From positions 1 through 40,847 of the forward strand of contig JAQTXW010000016.1 of the NCBI GenBank assembly GCA_028688575.1: a DNA stretch of 40,847 bases, read 5' to 3'. Both the position numbers and the translations under genes were made by a program. This document shows, one piece after another, positions 28,300 to 37,349 of this stretch (position 1 is its first letter; each line of letters begins with the position of its first letter). The stretch comes from Methylotenera sp. Lineage in GTDB: Bacteria; Pseudomonadota; Gammaproteobacteria; Burkholderiales; Methylophilaceae. The notes below the pieces were generated by a model. It saw nothing but the letters and a program-made list of their open reading frames with translations, did no database searches and had not been told where the DNA came from.

Positions 28300-30155
28300 C
28301 AAACATGATCGATAACACAATGCCAGCCCCTTTAGCCCTGATTCAAACTACCGACGGCAATGCCGAGCGCCTAGCCACACTGAAACAACTCTACCCCGAT
28401 TTATTTACCAATGAAGGCAAGCTTAACCTCACCGAGCTGCAAAAACTAGCAGACCCCAGCAGCGTCAATGAAACCGAAAAGTTTGAATTCAAGTGGTTTG
28501 GCAAGTCGCAAGCCAAACGCAACGCGTTCAGCCCCACCAATGCCTCACTGGTGTATGACGAAGGCCGCAGCGTAAACCCCGAACAAGGCGAACACATCAT
28601 CATCGAAGGTGAAAACCTGGAAGTACTAAAACTGCTGAAACAAGGCTACCGTGAGCGCATCAAGTGCATCTATATCGACCCGCCCTACAACACCGGCAAA
28701 GACTTTGTGTATAGCGACAACTTTACCCAAGATAAAAAAGCCTACTGGCAAGACAACGGCACCGTGGATGCCGGCGTGAAAGTGGACACTCACACCGAAA
28801 GCGACGGGCGCTACCATAGCCACTGGCTGAATATGATGTTCAGCCGCCTGTTATTGGCACGTGAATTATTGCGTGACGATGGCGTGATATTTATCAGCAT
28901 TGATGACAACGAAATGCATCATTTGCGTAAATTGTGTGATGAGGTGTTTGGGGAGGATAATTTTGTGGCAGATTTTATCTGGCAACACCGAAAATCAAGT
29001 CAAAACGACGTTGATGTATCATTGTCACACAATCACACTATCTGTTTCAGTAAGGACAGAGAAGTTTTTCAGCTTAATGCTTTAGAAATCAAAGATGAAA
29101 AATTCTCTAATCTTGATAATGATCCCAGAGGAGATTGGGTTGCTGATCCACTTGACGCTCCAAATATTCGTCCAAATTTAACTTACCCAATTACAAACCC
29201 CAGCACTGGGGAACAACACCTTCCGCCAAGCGGAAGGCATTGGCGATTTTCTCAAGAGAAATTCGCCAATGCCTTGATTGAAAAAAGAATAATTTTTGGA
29301 AAAACTGGTAAAGGACGGCCGCAATATAAACGCTTTAAATCTGAAGCTGAAGAAAAAGGCACGAATCCTTTTACGGTATGGACAGAAATGGGAACAGCTA
29401 CAGAAGGCACAAAAGAACTAATGAAAATTTTTGGCGGGCTTAAAATTTTTGATACGCCAAAACCTGTTCGGCTACTCAACGAGATATTGAAGTTATCAAC
29501 AAGTAAAGAATCTATTGTATTAGACTTCTTCGCAGGTTCTGGTACTGCCTGCCACGCCGTGATGGAACTCAACCATGCAGACGGTGGCAAGCGGCAATGT
29601 ATTTCGGTACAACTGCCCGAGCAAACCGATGAAAAAAGCGAGGCCTACAAAGCAGGTTACAAAAAAATCAGCGACATTACCATTGCCCGTAACAAAAAAG
29701 TAGTAGAAAAACTGCAGGCTGAAGGCCATAGCACCGGCTTTAAGGTATTCAAGCTCACGCCTAGCCATTTTCCACGCGCGCAGTTTACGCCCGACCCCAA
29801 TGCCGATGAAGCCACCAATCAGGCAAATTTACAGGCTTACATCAACGAAAAAGAACGCCAGTTATTTAATAGCTATGATGAGGCGCATTTGCTTACCGAG
29901 GTGCTGATTAAACGCGGCTTTAAACTCAACCACACCACTACACCCGCCGCAGAATTTACGCAAAATAAAGTGCTGTGGGTGACAGATGATGAAAAACAGG
30001 CACACGTGTGCCTAGATGCAAAACTGGAAGATGCAACGGTGAATCATTTAATGACCAACCCCAATAAGCATTTTATCTGCCTGGAGCGCGCGCTGGATAC
30101 CACCAAAAAATGGAACCTGAAACACGCCATGGGCAATTTCTTTTTTGCGTTTTAG
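28296..30155 (+). CDS. mod: Type III DNA methyltransferase, Mod subunit
   Basis: Mod recognises the site and methylates adenine, and also gives Res its specificity. The 619-residue protein has catalytic motif IV DPPYNT at 128-133 before the SAM-binding motif I FFAGSG at 411-416, the order of beta-class enzymes. Residues about 210-408 form the target-recognition region. Its DNA (about 28925-29520) is visibly AT-rich compared with both sides, as expected for a swapped recognition domain. There is no repeat tract suggesting phase variation. ATG overlaps the res stop. Confidence 0.96.
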   Translation: MTNMIDNTMPAPLALIQTTDGNAERLATLKQLYPDLFTNEGKLNLTELQKLADPSSVNETEKFEFKWFGKSQAKRNAFSPTNASLVYDEGRSVNPEQGEHIIIEGENLEVLKLLKQGYRERIKCIYIDPPYNTGKDFVYSDNFTQDKKAYWQDNGTVDAGVKVDTHTESDGRYHSHWLNMMFSRLLLARELLRDDGVIFISIDDNEMHHLRKLCDEVFGEDNFVADFIWQHRKSSQNDVDVSLSHNHTICFSKDREVFQLNALEIKDEKFSNLDNDPRGDWVADPLDAPNIRPNLTYPITNPSTGEQHLPPSGRHWRFSQEKFANALIEKRIIFGKTGKGRPQYKRFKSEAEEKGTNPFTVWTEMGTATEGTKELMKIFGGLKIFDTPKPVRLLNEILKLSTSKESIVLDFFAGSGTACHAVMELNHADGGKRQCISVQLPEQTDEKSEAYKAGYKKISDITIARNKKVVEKLQAEGHSTGFKVFKLTPSHFPRAQFTPDPNADEATNQANLQAYINEKERQLFNSYDEAHLLTEVLIKRGFKLNHTTTPAAEFTQNKVLWVTDDEKQAHVCLDAKLEDATVNHLMTNPNKHFICLERALDTTKKWNLKHAMGNFFFAF

Positions 30156-30173
30156 TTGATATGAGTGTATCAA

Positions 30174-30824
30174 ATGGCTTACGACTACTCAGCTACACTT
30201 AACCCTGAAAAAGCCTTGATATGGCGAATTGTCCATCGAGATAATTTATCTTGGATTTTGGATAATGGCTTACATAGTGGTAACAGCCAACTGAAATGCC
30301 CAAGCTGGGTGAGTATTGGCAATGCGGAATTGATTAATGGTCGCTCCAGTCACCCTGTACCCATAGCGCCCTATGGGGTTTTAAATGATTATGTGCCATT
30401 TTATTTCACGCCATTTTCAGTGATGATGCGTAATATTCACACCGGTTGGGGCGTAAAACAATGGCCTAATCAGGATATTTTGATATTAGTATCCTCACTG
30501 CATCACATTAACTCGCTAGGATTGCCTTTTCTATTTACTGATATGCATGCTTATAATCGGCTAGCTACTTTTTACACCAATCTGTCTGATTTAGATAAAG
30601 TCGATTGGGGGTCGCTCCAGAGCCGTGATTTTAAGCGTGATCTGGATAATCCACTCAAATTCGAGCGCTATCAAGCCGAGGCTTTGATGCATTTACAATG
30701 TCCTGTACAAGGATTATTGGGGATAGTTTGTTATACTTCTGACTTGAAAGATAGTATAGACCAAGAAGTTGTAAGTAAGGGATTAGACCTTAAAGTGCAT
30801 GCTCGATCAAACTGGTATTTTTAG
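30174..30824 (+). CDS. darT: DarT-like DNA ADP-ribosyltransferase toxin (DUF4433)
   Basis: DarT uses NAD+ to ADP-ribosylate thymidine in single-stranded DNA, blocking replication of the cell or of phage. The 216-residue protein has the family features: an [15 protein letters not shown] segment near the N-terminus that belongs to the NAD site, [12 protein letters not shown] (74-85), and the catalytic glutamate E169 in [12 protein letters not shown] 30174 is chosen over GTG 30165 because the family N-terminus fits. It follows mod by 18 bases and precedes its antitoxin by 13. I place it in the DarT2-like group by overall look; the target motif cannot be inferred. Confidence 0.92.
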   Translation: MAYDYSATLNPEKALIWRIVHRDNLSWILDNGLHSGNSQLKCPSWVSIGNAELINGRSSHPVPIAPYGVLNDYVPFYFTPFSVMMRNIHTGWGVKQWPNQDILILVSSLHHINSLGLPFLFTDMHAYNRLATFYTNLSDLDKVDWGSLQSRDFKRDLDNPLKFERYQAEALMHLQCPVQGLLGIVCYTSDLKDSIDQEVVSKGLDLKVHARSNWYF

Positions 30825-30837
30825 TGGCATAAATAAG

Positions 30838-31923
30838 ATGATTACCTTTACACATGGGAATTTGCTTGAGGCCCCAGCCGAAGCTTTGGTAAACACCGTC
30901 AATACCGTTGGTGTGATGGGCAAGGGTATTGCCTTGATGTTTAAAGAGCGCTTTGCCCTGAACTATCAGGAATATGTGAAAGCCTGTAAAGCTGGTTGGG
31001 TACAAACAGGTAAAGTATTTGTAACCGAGACGCATGAGTTATCAGGTCCACGCTGGATTGTAAACTTCCCCACTAAACAACATTGGCGTGCTGATTCACG
31101 CATGGAATGGGTGGTCGATGGATTGTATGATTTGCGTCGATTCATTCTTGAAAAACAAATCAAGTCTATTGCCATCCCCCCCTTAGGCGCTGGAAATGGC
31201 GGACTTGACTGGTTGTTAGTGCGTGAAAAGATAGAGCAAATTCTGAGTGATTTACCCACAGAAATATTAGTATTTGAGCCTAACCAGCAATACCAAAATG
31301 TTGCAAAGCGTGATGGGGTAAAAACCCTCACGCCTGCACGTGCATTGATTGCTGAACTGGTTCGCCGTTATTGGGTGATGGGCATGGAGTGCAGCTTGCT
31401 GGAAGTGCAGAAACTTGCATGGTTCATGGAGCGCGCTATCGAACAGTTTAATCCGCAGGACAATCCGTTAAAGTTGAATTTTAAAGCGCACATTTATGGC
31501 CCTTATGCGCAAAATTTGGCGCATCTGTTAAATAGTCTGGATGGTAGTTATTTGCATTGTGAAAAGCGCATTTCTGATGCAGATAAACTGGACGTGATTT
31601 GGTTCGAAGAAAGTAGCCGAACAATCGTACAGGCTTTTATCAACACCGAGGCAAAATCTTATCTATATGCTCTGGAATACACAGAGGCTTTAATTGATGG
31701 TTTTGAGTCTCCCTTCGGCATGGAGCTTTTGGCTACTGTAGATTGGCTACTATTCAAAGAAAAAGTTAATCCTGATTTACTATCTGTCCGTAAAGGATTG
31801 GAAAAATGGCCTGGCGGCGCTGGCGCTAGAAAAAATAGACTATTTGATGATCGAGCTATTCAAATTGCACTGGAAAGACTCACTAATCCACCCGTTATTA
31901 AAACAACCCATCACATTCAATAA
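30838..31923 (+). CDS. darG: DarG-like macrodomain antitoxin
   Basis: DarG removes ADP-ribose from thymidine in DNA and also binds DarT through its C-terminal domain. Starting at ATG 30838, the 361-residue protein has a macrodomain at about 1-155 with [19 protein letters not shown], a lysine at position 80 in NFPTKQHW (the residue reported as needed for hydrolysis in the studied DarG), and [12 protein letters not shown]. The remaining 200 residues are the DarT-binding type domain with [14 protein letters not shown] and [13 protein letters not shown]. An upstream in-frame ATG (30799) overlaps darT and is less likely. Both halves are intact, so toxin neutralisation should work by enzyme and by binding. 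Confidence 0.93.
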   Translation: MITFTHGNLLEAPAEALVNTVNTVGVMGKGIALMFKERFALNYQEYVKACKAGWVQTGKVFVTETHELSGPRWIVNFPTKQHWRADSRMEWVVDGLYDLRRFILEKQIKSIAIPPLGAGNGGLDWLLVREKIEQILSDLPTEILVFEPNQQYQNVAKRDGVKTLTPARALIAELVRRYWVMGMECSLLEVQKLAWFMERAIEQFNPQDNPLKLNFKAHIYGPYAQNLAHLLNSLDGSYLHCEKRISDADKLDVIWFEESSRTIVQAFINTEAKSYLYALEYTEALIDGFESPFGMELLATVDWLLFKEKVNPDLLSVRKGLEKWPGGAGARKNRLFDDRAIQIALERLTNPPVIKTTHHIQ

Positions 31924-31946
31924 CACCCAATAAATCGAGAGTTCCC

Positions 31947-32564
31947 GTGTTTAAAAAACTCGTCATCGCCACAGGCAACAAAGGCAAACTGCGTGAAATA
32001 GCGCATATTTTAAGCCCACTACAGATTGAAATTATTCCGCAATCTGCGCTTAACGTGCCTGAATGCGAAGAGCCATACTGTACGTTTATTGAAAACGCAC
32101 TGGCCAAAGCCCGCAACGCCAGCAAGCATACTGGCTTACCTGCGTTAGCGGATGACTCAGGACTATGCGTAGATGCCCTGCAAGGTGCGCCAGGCGTGAT
32201 TTCTGCACGCTATGCTGGCAAAAACCCACCTAATAGTCTGCTCACGCAAGATGAGCGTAACAATGACAAGCTCTTGCTCGAAATGCACAATACCAACAAT
32301 CGCCACGCGCATTTTTACTGCGTGATGGTGCTGGTGCGCCATGAGCACGACCCAGAACCCATCATTGCGGAAGGCAGCTGGTATGGCACCATACTGCGCG
32401 AATATCGCGGTACCGATGGCTTTGGCTACGACCCGATATTTTTAGATGCCAAAACAGAAAAAACCGTGGCCGAGCTACCCTTGGAAATTAAAAGCCGTAT
32501 CAGTCATCGAGGCCATGCCATGGCCAAGCTACTGCAAAGACTAGAAAGACTTAGCCATGACTAG
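31947..32564 (+). CDS. rdgB: dITP/XTP pyrophosphatase
   Basis: RdgB hydrolyses non-canonical purine triphosphates (dITP, XTP) to keep them out of nucleic acids. The 205-residue protein has the nucleotide signature ATGNKGKLREI at 8-18, the metal-binding ADDSGLCVDAL (D69, D70) and GFGYDPIF. The start is GTG, with GAGAG upstream. It is normally next to rph; here it is after the defence cassette. It overlaps the next small ORF by eight bases. Confidence 0.97.
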   Translation: MFKKLVIATGNKGKLREIAHILSPLQIEIIPQSALNVPECEEPYCTFIENALAKARNASKHTGLPALADDSGLCVDALQGAPGVISARYAGKNPPNSLLTQDERNNDKLLLEMHNTNNRHAHFYCVMVLVRHEHDPEPIIAEGSWYGTILREYRGTDGFGYDPIFLDAKTEKTVAELPLEIKSRISHRGHAMAKLLQRLERLSHD

Positions 32565-32769
32565 CCAATGGCCAAAATGGGTGCGTGATGATGGCTCTGT
32601 TGTTGCCTGCACTGAGAAAGTCAAAGTCATGGCAGAAAATTTTGATGAAATTAAACAAATCACGCAAGATGCGCTAGAAGATGGTTTGTTAATGGAAGTT
32701 TCGGAGCAGCAAATGCGTGAGGCATTGCATGCCTTGGTGGATGCGCTGATCAACCCTTATAAGCGCTAG
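32557..32769 (+). CDS. Small acidic helical protein of unknown function
   Basis: The 70-residue protein begins TSQWPKWVRDDGSVVACTEK and is otherwise helical and acidic, ending in INPYKR. It has no membrane segment. The ATG lies inside the rdgB end with an eight-base overlap and the ORF precedes hemW, so it is probably co-translated with rdgB. Codon use and amino acid pattern look like a real gene. I do not recognise the family; similar small ORFs between rdgB and hemW may exist in betaproteobacteria, but I cannot confirm this. Confidence 0.7.
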   Translation: MTSQWPKWVRDDGSVVACTEKVKVMAENFDEIKQITQDALEDGLLMEVSEQQMREALHALVDALINPYKR

Positions 32770-32901
32770 ATGCGTCAACTTCTTTTAACCCAGATGCGCA
32801 TCACTGGATAAACTTTTAACAAGGCTCGTACCATTAAAAAGATCATTGAAATCAAGACTGAGACATCACTTAGCACCTCCAGCATCAACACTGTTGCGCC
32901 G

Positions 32902-34077
32902 TTGACAGGCCAGCCTACAGTTTCAGGCCTCACTAACCCACCGCCATTATCGCTTTACATTCACATTCCATGGTGCGTACAGAAATGTCCGTATTGCGAC
33001 TTTAATTCTCATGAAAGCCGCCACAAAAACGGTGAGATTCCTGAAGCCACCTACGTTGAAGCATTGATTGCAGATTTGGCACTCGCCACCCCAAAAATTT
33101 GGGGCAGAAAAATCAGAAGTGTATTCTTTGGCGGCGGCACGCCAAGCCTATTTACTCCAGAATCGATAGACAGAATATTAAGCCAGGTACGCGCACTTGC
33201 CCCACTGGAATATGATGCAGAAATTACGCTGGAAGCCAACCCTGGCACCGTAGATGCAGCCCACTTTTCAGGGTACAAAGAGGCAGGCGTGAATCGGCTC
33301 TCGCTCGGGATACAAAGCTTTAATGCTGACCACCTGAAAGAGCTGGGCCGCATTCATGATGACAGGCAGGCCCTGCAAACCGCCGAACTCGCGCTGGCTA
33401 CTTTTGAGCGCGTTAATCTCGATGTGATGTATGGGCTACCTAATCAAACACTCGAAGATGCGCAGCAAGATGCCATACAGGCCGTTTCACTTGGCTCGGA
33501 CCATTTGTCTTTCTATCACCTGACATTGGAACCGAACACGCCGTTTTACCATACGCCGCCCAGTCTGCCAGATGACGATACCAGTGCGGAAATGCAGATT
33601 GCCATAGAAGCACTGCTAGCAGCACATGGCTATGAACATTACGAAACGTCGGCATTTGCCAAAAAAGGCAAGCAGGCACGCCATAACCTCAACTACTGGC
33701 AGTTTGGGGATTATCTAGGCATCGGTGCTGGCGCGCACAGCAAGCTGAGCTACCACGACAAAATCACCCGCGAAACACGCCCAAAGCACCCTAAGGCCTA
33801 TATGGAGCAAGCACTTATAGGCAATGCTGTTGAACGTGAGTCACTCATCAGCCAGAACGCATTAGGCTTTGAGTTCATGATGAACGCACTCAGACTGATT
33901 GACGGCGTGCCACTCGGCTTATTTCAGCAGCATACCGGGCTCAGCCTCAACAAGCTGGAACCTAACATCAAACTAGCACAGAATAAAAAACTGCTGATTA
34001 TTGAGAATGGCTACATTAGACCTACACTATTAGGTCAACGTTTTCTCAATGAACTGCTGGAACTGTTCCTTAATTAA
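32902..34077 (+). CDS. hemW: Radical SAM heme chaperone HemW
   Basis: HemW is a cytoplasmic heme-carrying radical SAM protein that passes heme to respiratory proteins; it was long misnamed as an oxygen-independent coproporphyrinogen oxidase. C25, C29 and C32 in WCVQKCPYCDF bind the Fe4S4 cluster; GGGTPSLF and LEANPGT follow. Length of 391 is normal. The start is unusual: no ATG or GTG occurs in frame after the upstream stop. TTG 32902 has no ribosome binding site, while an ATT at 32833 has AAGG eight bases upstream. Confidence 0.94.
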   Translation: MTGQPTVSGLTNPPPLSLYIHIPWCVQKCPYCDFNSHESRHKNGEIPEATYVEALIADLALATPKIWGRKIRSVFFGGGTPSLFTPESIDRILSQVRALAPLEYDAEITLEANPGTVDAAHFSGYKEAGVNRLSLGIQSFNADHLKELGRIHDDRQALQTAELALATFERVNLDVMYGLPNQTLEDAQQDAIQAVSLGSDHLSFYHLTLEPNTPFYHTPPSLPDDDTSAEMQIAIEALLAAHGYEHYETSAFAKKGKQARHNLNYWQFGDYLGIGAGAHSKLSYHDKITRETRPKHPKAYMEQALIGNAVERESLISQNALGFEFMMNALRLIDGVPLGLFQQHTGLSLNKLEPNIKLAQNKKLLIIENGYIRPTLLGQRFLNELLELFLN

Positions 34078-34357
34078 TCGCACTTACAGCGCCCGTTATC
34101 TATTTGTGCAAACCTATCTTTCTGACCTGAAACTATATAAAAACGCATAAGCGCAGTTACTGCGCCCACTTTGCTAGCAAGGTAAATCCAGCTACATGAT
34201 GCTGTTTTTATCACTGATGGGCTTTGATGAAAAATCACTAGAATTATTGAATTTTTTGCATAAAACTGAATCACACAGAGCTTGAATCTATTACGCCTAA
34301 ATAACTCACAATTCAGGCAATCAATTTCATCAAACCGATAAAAACAAAAGGGCAAAC
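34078..34357. other. Intergenic region before the lipid operon
   Basis: This AT-rich 280-base gap has no gene. It contains a GCGCAG-TTA-CTGCGC hairpin at 34151-34165 and a 10-base palindrome TTGCTAGCAA at 34171-34180. I find no T-run behind the hairpin and no convincing sigma-70 or ECF promoter pair, though the operon promoter must lie here or upstream. Confidence 0.5.
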
Positions 34358-35416
34358 ATGCAACTTATGCGTTCAGCAATCAAGATGGCGGAAAAAGGAC
34401 TAATTCCAGATGGTGTAATTCGCCAAGGCATTCGCCGCTTATCACAGAAACGGCTAGAAGAAATCAGGGCAGCTGATTGTGAGCAAAGCATCAGAGTAGA
34501 AACCGATTTCATCACCGCCATGAATGCCGCACCCATTGCGCTGGTGCCTGAGCTCGCCAATGCCCAGCACTATGAAGTTCCAGCTGAGTTTTTTCAGATT
34601 TGCCTAGGCAGACACCGCAAGTACAGCAGCAGCTTCTGGCTGCCTGAAACTCGAACCCTGGATGAGGCGGAAGCCAATGCATTACACTTAAGCTGCGAAC
34701 ATGCCGACCTCGCCAACGGACAACGAATACTTGAACTCGGCTGCGGCTGGGGCTCTTTGACATTATGGATGGCAGAACACTACCCGCAAAGCAGCATCAC
34801 TGCCGTATCCAACTCCAACTCGCAACGCGAATACATCGAGGCAACGGCAAAGGCGCGTGGTTTGACCAACATCCGTATCATCACCTGCGATATGAACAGA
34901 TTCAACCCGGCAGACCATGACGTTACGCACGCATTCGACCGCGTGGTTTCAGTGGAGATGTTTGAGCATATGCGCAATCACCAGCTGCTGTATCAGAAAG
35001 TACATGACTGGCTGCTGCCAGGCGGCAAATTTTTCATGCATATTTTCGTACATCGCAGTACGCCCTATGCCTTCGAGGTACAGGGTGAGGATGACTGGAT
35101 GAGTCAGTTCTTTTTCTCAGGCGGCATGATGCCCAGCGATGACTTGCCCCTACACTTTCAGGATCATCTGAAACTGAAGCAGCGCTGGCGCTGGGATGGT
35201 ACGCATTATGAAAAAACCGCCAATGCCTGGCTGCAGAATATGGATCTGCACAAAGACCGGATTACGCCCATACTGGAGCGTACCTATGGTGCTGAAAACA
35301 CTGAACAATGGCGCAACCGCTGGCGCATTTTTTATATGGCCTGCGCAGAACTGTTTGGATACCGCCGCGGTCAAGAGTGGTGGGTCACCCATTATCAATT
35401 CGAACGACCACTATAA
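34358..35416 (+). CDS. CFA-synthase-like SAM-dependent methyltransferase
   Basis: Related to cyclopropane fatty acid synthase, which adds a methylene from SAM to double bonds of membrane acyl chains. The 352-residue protein has the SAM motif LELGCGWGSL and the family segments SVEMFEHM and FFMHIF. E. coli Cfa has YSCAYW at the bicarbonate site; here KYSSSFW is present, so the cysteine is Ser. AAGGG precedes the ATG. It starts a run of eight same-strand genes with tiny gaps. The exact product (cyclopropane, methyl-branched or furan precursor) is open. Confidence 0.85.
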   Translation: MQLMRSAIKMAEKGLIPDGVIRQGIRRLSQKRLEEIRAADCEQSIRVETDFITAMNAAPIALVPELANAQHYEVPAEFFQICLGRHRKYSSSFWLPETRTLDEAEANALHLSCEHADLANGQRILELGCGWGSLTLWMAEHYPQSSITAVSNSNSQREYIEATAKARGLTNIRIITCDMNRFNPADHDVTHAFDRVVSVEMFEHMRNHQLLYQKVHDWLLPGGKFFMHIFVHRSTPYAFEVQGEDDWMSQFFFSGGMMPSDDLPLHFQDHLKLKQRWRWDGTHYEKTANAWLQNMDLHKDRITPILERTYGAENTEQWRNRWRIFYMACAELFGYRRGQEWWVTHYQFERPL

Positions 35417-35417
35417 A

Positions 35418-35939
35418 ATGCTGCTAGCCAACTTTTTATTATTTCAGCTTGCCTGGTTTGCCTGTGTCGCAGGTGCTGCTTACGGCATGCCATGGCTGGG
35501 CGTGAGCGTGACGCTCATGACCACTGCCTGGCACCTGTATCAGTCCAAGCGCGCAAAACCGGAAATGCTGCTCATGTTTGGCGTTCTGCTAATCGGTGCC
35601 AGTTTTGATCAGATCATGCTGCTGTCAGAGCTGGTTACCTACCAGCAGCACGGCTGGAGTACTTCGCTGGTGCCGGTATGGATTATGGCCCTGTGGCTGG
35701 CATTTGCATCCACGCTGAATTTGAGCCTGGCCTGGATGCAGGGGCGCTATCTGATGGCAACCGTGTTTGGCGCCTCCGGCGGCCCGCTCGCCTACTTTGG
35801 CGCACAGAATATCGGCGCAGTCACTTTACCTGGCAGCGCATCCTATATCGCCTTATCAATCGGCTGGGCCATCATCACGCCTGCGCTGTTATATCTGGCT
35901 AAACATATCAATCGCTGGCATACGGAGCACTCGGCATGA
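35418..35939 (+). CDS. DUF2878 membrane protein
   Basis: The 173-residue protein is an integral inner-membrane protein with about five or six hydrophobic segments. The frame extends further upstream, but ATG 35418, one base after the methyltransferase stop, is the sensible start. I match it to DUF2878, of unknown function, commonly found beside CFA-like methyltransferase genes. It overlaps the next gene by ATGA. Confidence 0.8.
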   Translation: MLLANFLLFQLAWFACVAGAAYGMPWLGVSVTLMTTAWHLYQSKRAKPEMLLMFGVLLIGASFDQIMLLSELVTYQQHGWSTSLVPVWIMALWLAFASTLNLSLAWMQGRYLMATVFGASGGPLAYFGAQNIGAVTLPGSASYIALSIGWAIITPALLYLAKHINRWHTEHSA

Positions 35940-36712
35940 ACTGGGAGGTTTATCTTTACGGCCTGTATGCCATGCTGGCGCTGGGCTTTGCGGGCTGGCT
36001 CATCAGCCTTTACCGCAATAATGTCACGCATGTCGACAGTATGTGGAGCGTGTTTTTTGTAGTGGCAGGCTTTACCTACGCAAGTCAGATATCCAGCGAT
36101 AGCAACAGAACACTGATTGTGCTGTCACTACTTACCTTGTGGGCGCTGCGCCTGTGCATCTACCTCACGTGGCGCAACTGGGGCCCGCATGAGGACCATC
36201 GCTATGCAGTCATACGCAGCAACAACTCTCCTGGTTTTGCCTTCAAAAGCCTGTATATTGTATTCGGCCTGCAGGCTCTGCTGGCGTGGATAATTTCGTT
36301 GCCTTTACTCGGTGCAGTGAACTCGATGCAGCCGATGAATATACTGGATTATATCGGCATTGCTTTGCTGAGCTTTGGTTTATTCTGGGAAACGCTAGCC
36401 GACTGGCAGCTCAGTGTATTCAAAGCCAACCCAGAGAATAAATCCAAAGTACTGAGTAGCGGCGTGTGGCGTTACAGCCGCCACCCAAATTACTTTGGCG
36501 AATGCTGCGTATGGTGGGGCTTTTACCTGATTGCGCTTGCTGCGGGTGCATGGTGGGCATTGCCATCTGCACTGTTGATGTCCCTGCTGCTGCTCAAGAT
36601 AAGCGGCGTTTCGCTGTTGGAACAGACGATTAGAGAACGCCGTCCTGAATACGCCAAACACATGCGCACCACCAACGCGTTTATTCCAGGACGCCCAAGG
36701 AAAAGCAAATGA
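35936..36712 (+). CDS. DUF1295 family membrane protein (steroid reductase-like fold)
   Basis: The 258-residue protein has about six or seven membrane segments and the C-terminal signature SSGVWRYSRHPNYFGE, typical of the 5-alpha-reductase/isoprenylcysteine methyltransferase-like membrane enzymes. It is thus probably an enzyme acting on lipid, perhaps using NADPH, but the substrate is not known. It overlaps DUF2878 and DUF6134 genes by four bases each. Confidence 0.88.
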   Translation: MNWEVYLYGLYAMLALGFAGWLISLYRNNVTHVDSMWSVFFVVAGFTYASQISSDSNRTLIVLSLLTLWALRLCIYLTWRNWGPHEDHRYAVIRSNNSPGFAFKSLYIVFGLQALLAWIISLPLLGAVNSMQPMNILDYIGIALLSFGLFWETLADWQLSVFKANPENKSKVLSSGVWRYSRHPNYFGECCVWWGFYLIALAAGAWWALPSALLMSLLLLKISGVSLLEQTIRERRPEYAKHMRTTNAFIPGRPRKSK

Positions 36713-37344
36713 CCATGAAAATACCCTCAGCATTATTATTGGGATGCCTGATTTGCGGTAACGCATTTGCCAAGGAGTGGGATTTTGATGTGTATCTGGA
36801 TAAAACCCGAATCGGCCAGCATACCTTTAGCCTCAACGAAGCCAATAAACTGGTGAGCCAAGCAAAATTCAATGTCAAAGTGCTGTTTATCAACGCCTAT
36901 CAGTATCAGCACACCGCGATTGAAGAATGGCAGGATGGTTGCCTGAAGTCTTTGGAAGCCAGCACACTGGAAAATGAGGTGGCAACCAAAGTCAAAGGCA
37001 ATGTCGACAGCGACCGCTTTGTGGTGAATGACGGCAAGGAACAAAAGGCTTTACCTGCCTGTGCCATGACCTTTGCCTATTGGTCACAAAAAATGCTGCT
37101 GCAGACCAAGCTGCTGAATCCGCAGAATGCGGAGTGGCTTGATACCAGAATCATCAAAACTGGCAGTGAAATGCTGGATGTAAAAGGCCAGAAAATAGAA
37201 ACGCTGCGTTATAAACTGAATGCAAGCCTAGCAGACAAACCCAAGCTCAATATTGATCTCTGGTACCGCGCAGATAACCATGACTGGGTTGCGCTGCGGT
37301 CAACTACGCCAGAAGGCTACATCATCAATTACAAATTAAGGTAA
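36709..37344 (+). CDS. Secreted DUF6134 family protein
   Basis: The 211-residue protein carries a signal peptide with cleavage after AFA at residue 21. The mature part is rich in beta strands (WDFDVYLDKTRIGQHTF) and resembles DUF6134, whose role is unknown. It may bind or carry a lipid. It overlaps DUF1295 by ATGA. Confidence 0.8.
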   Translation: MTMKIPSALLLGCLICGNAFAKEWDFDVYLDKTRIGQHTFSLNEANKLVSQAKFNVKVLFINAYQYQHTAIEEWQDGCLKSLEASTLENEVATKVKGNVDSDRFVVNDGKEQKALPACAMTFAYWSQKMLLQTKLLNPQNAEWLDTRIIKTGSEMLDVKGQKIETLRYKLNASLADKPKLNIDLWYRADNHDWVALRSTTPEGYIINYKLR

Positions 37345-37349
37345 TAAAT

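Larger units (their letters stand above)
25525..31923 (+). other. Defence cassette: type III R-M plus DarTG
   Basis: Four co-directional genes occupy the space between rph and rdgB: res and mod with an ATGA overlap, darT 18 bases after mod, and darG 13 bases after darT. The tight spacing suggests one transcript, perhaps also read from rph. No integrase, transposase, tRNA or clear direct repeats are visible at either end, so the mode of insertion is unknown. Both systems are known to act against foreign DNA or phage. Confidence 0.75.

Noticed and set aside
34229-34280. Possible sigma-E/ECF promoter before the lipid operon
   Set aside because: TGATG-like words occur, but no -35/-10 pair at the right spacing was convincing, so it is not annotated.
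35196-35417. N-terminal extension of the DUF2878 frame
   Set aside because: The extension is the shadow of the methyltransferase gene in another frame; ATG 35418 fits the membrane protein and the operon spacing.
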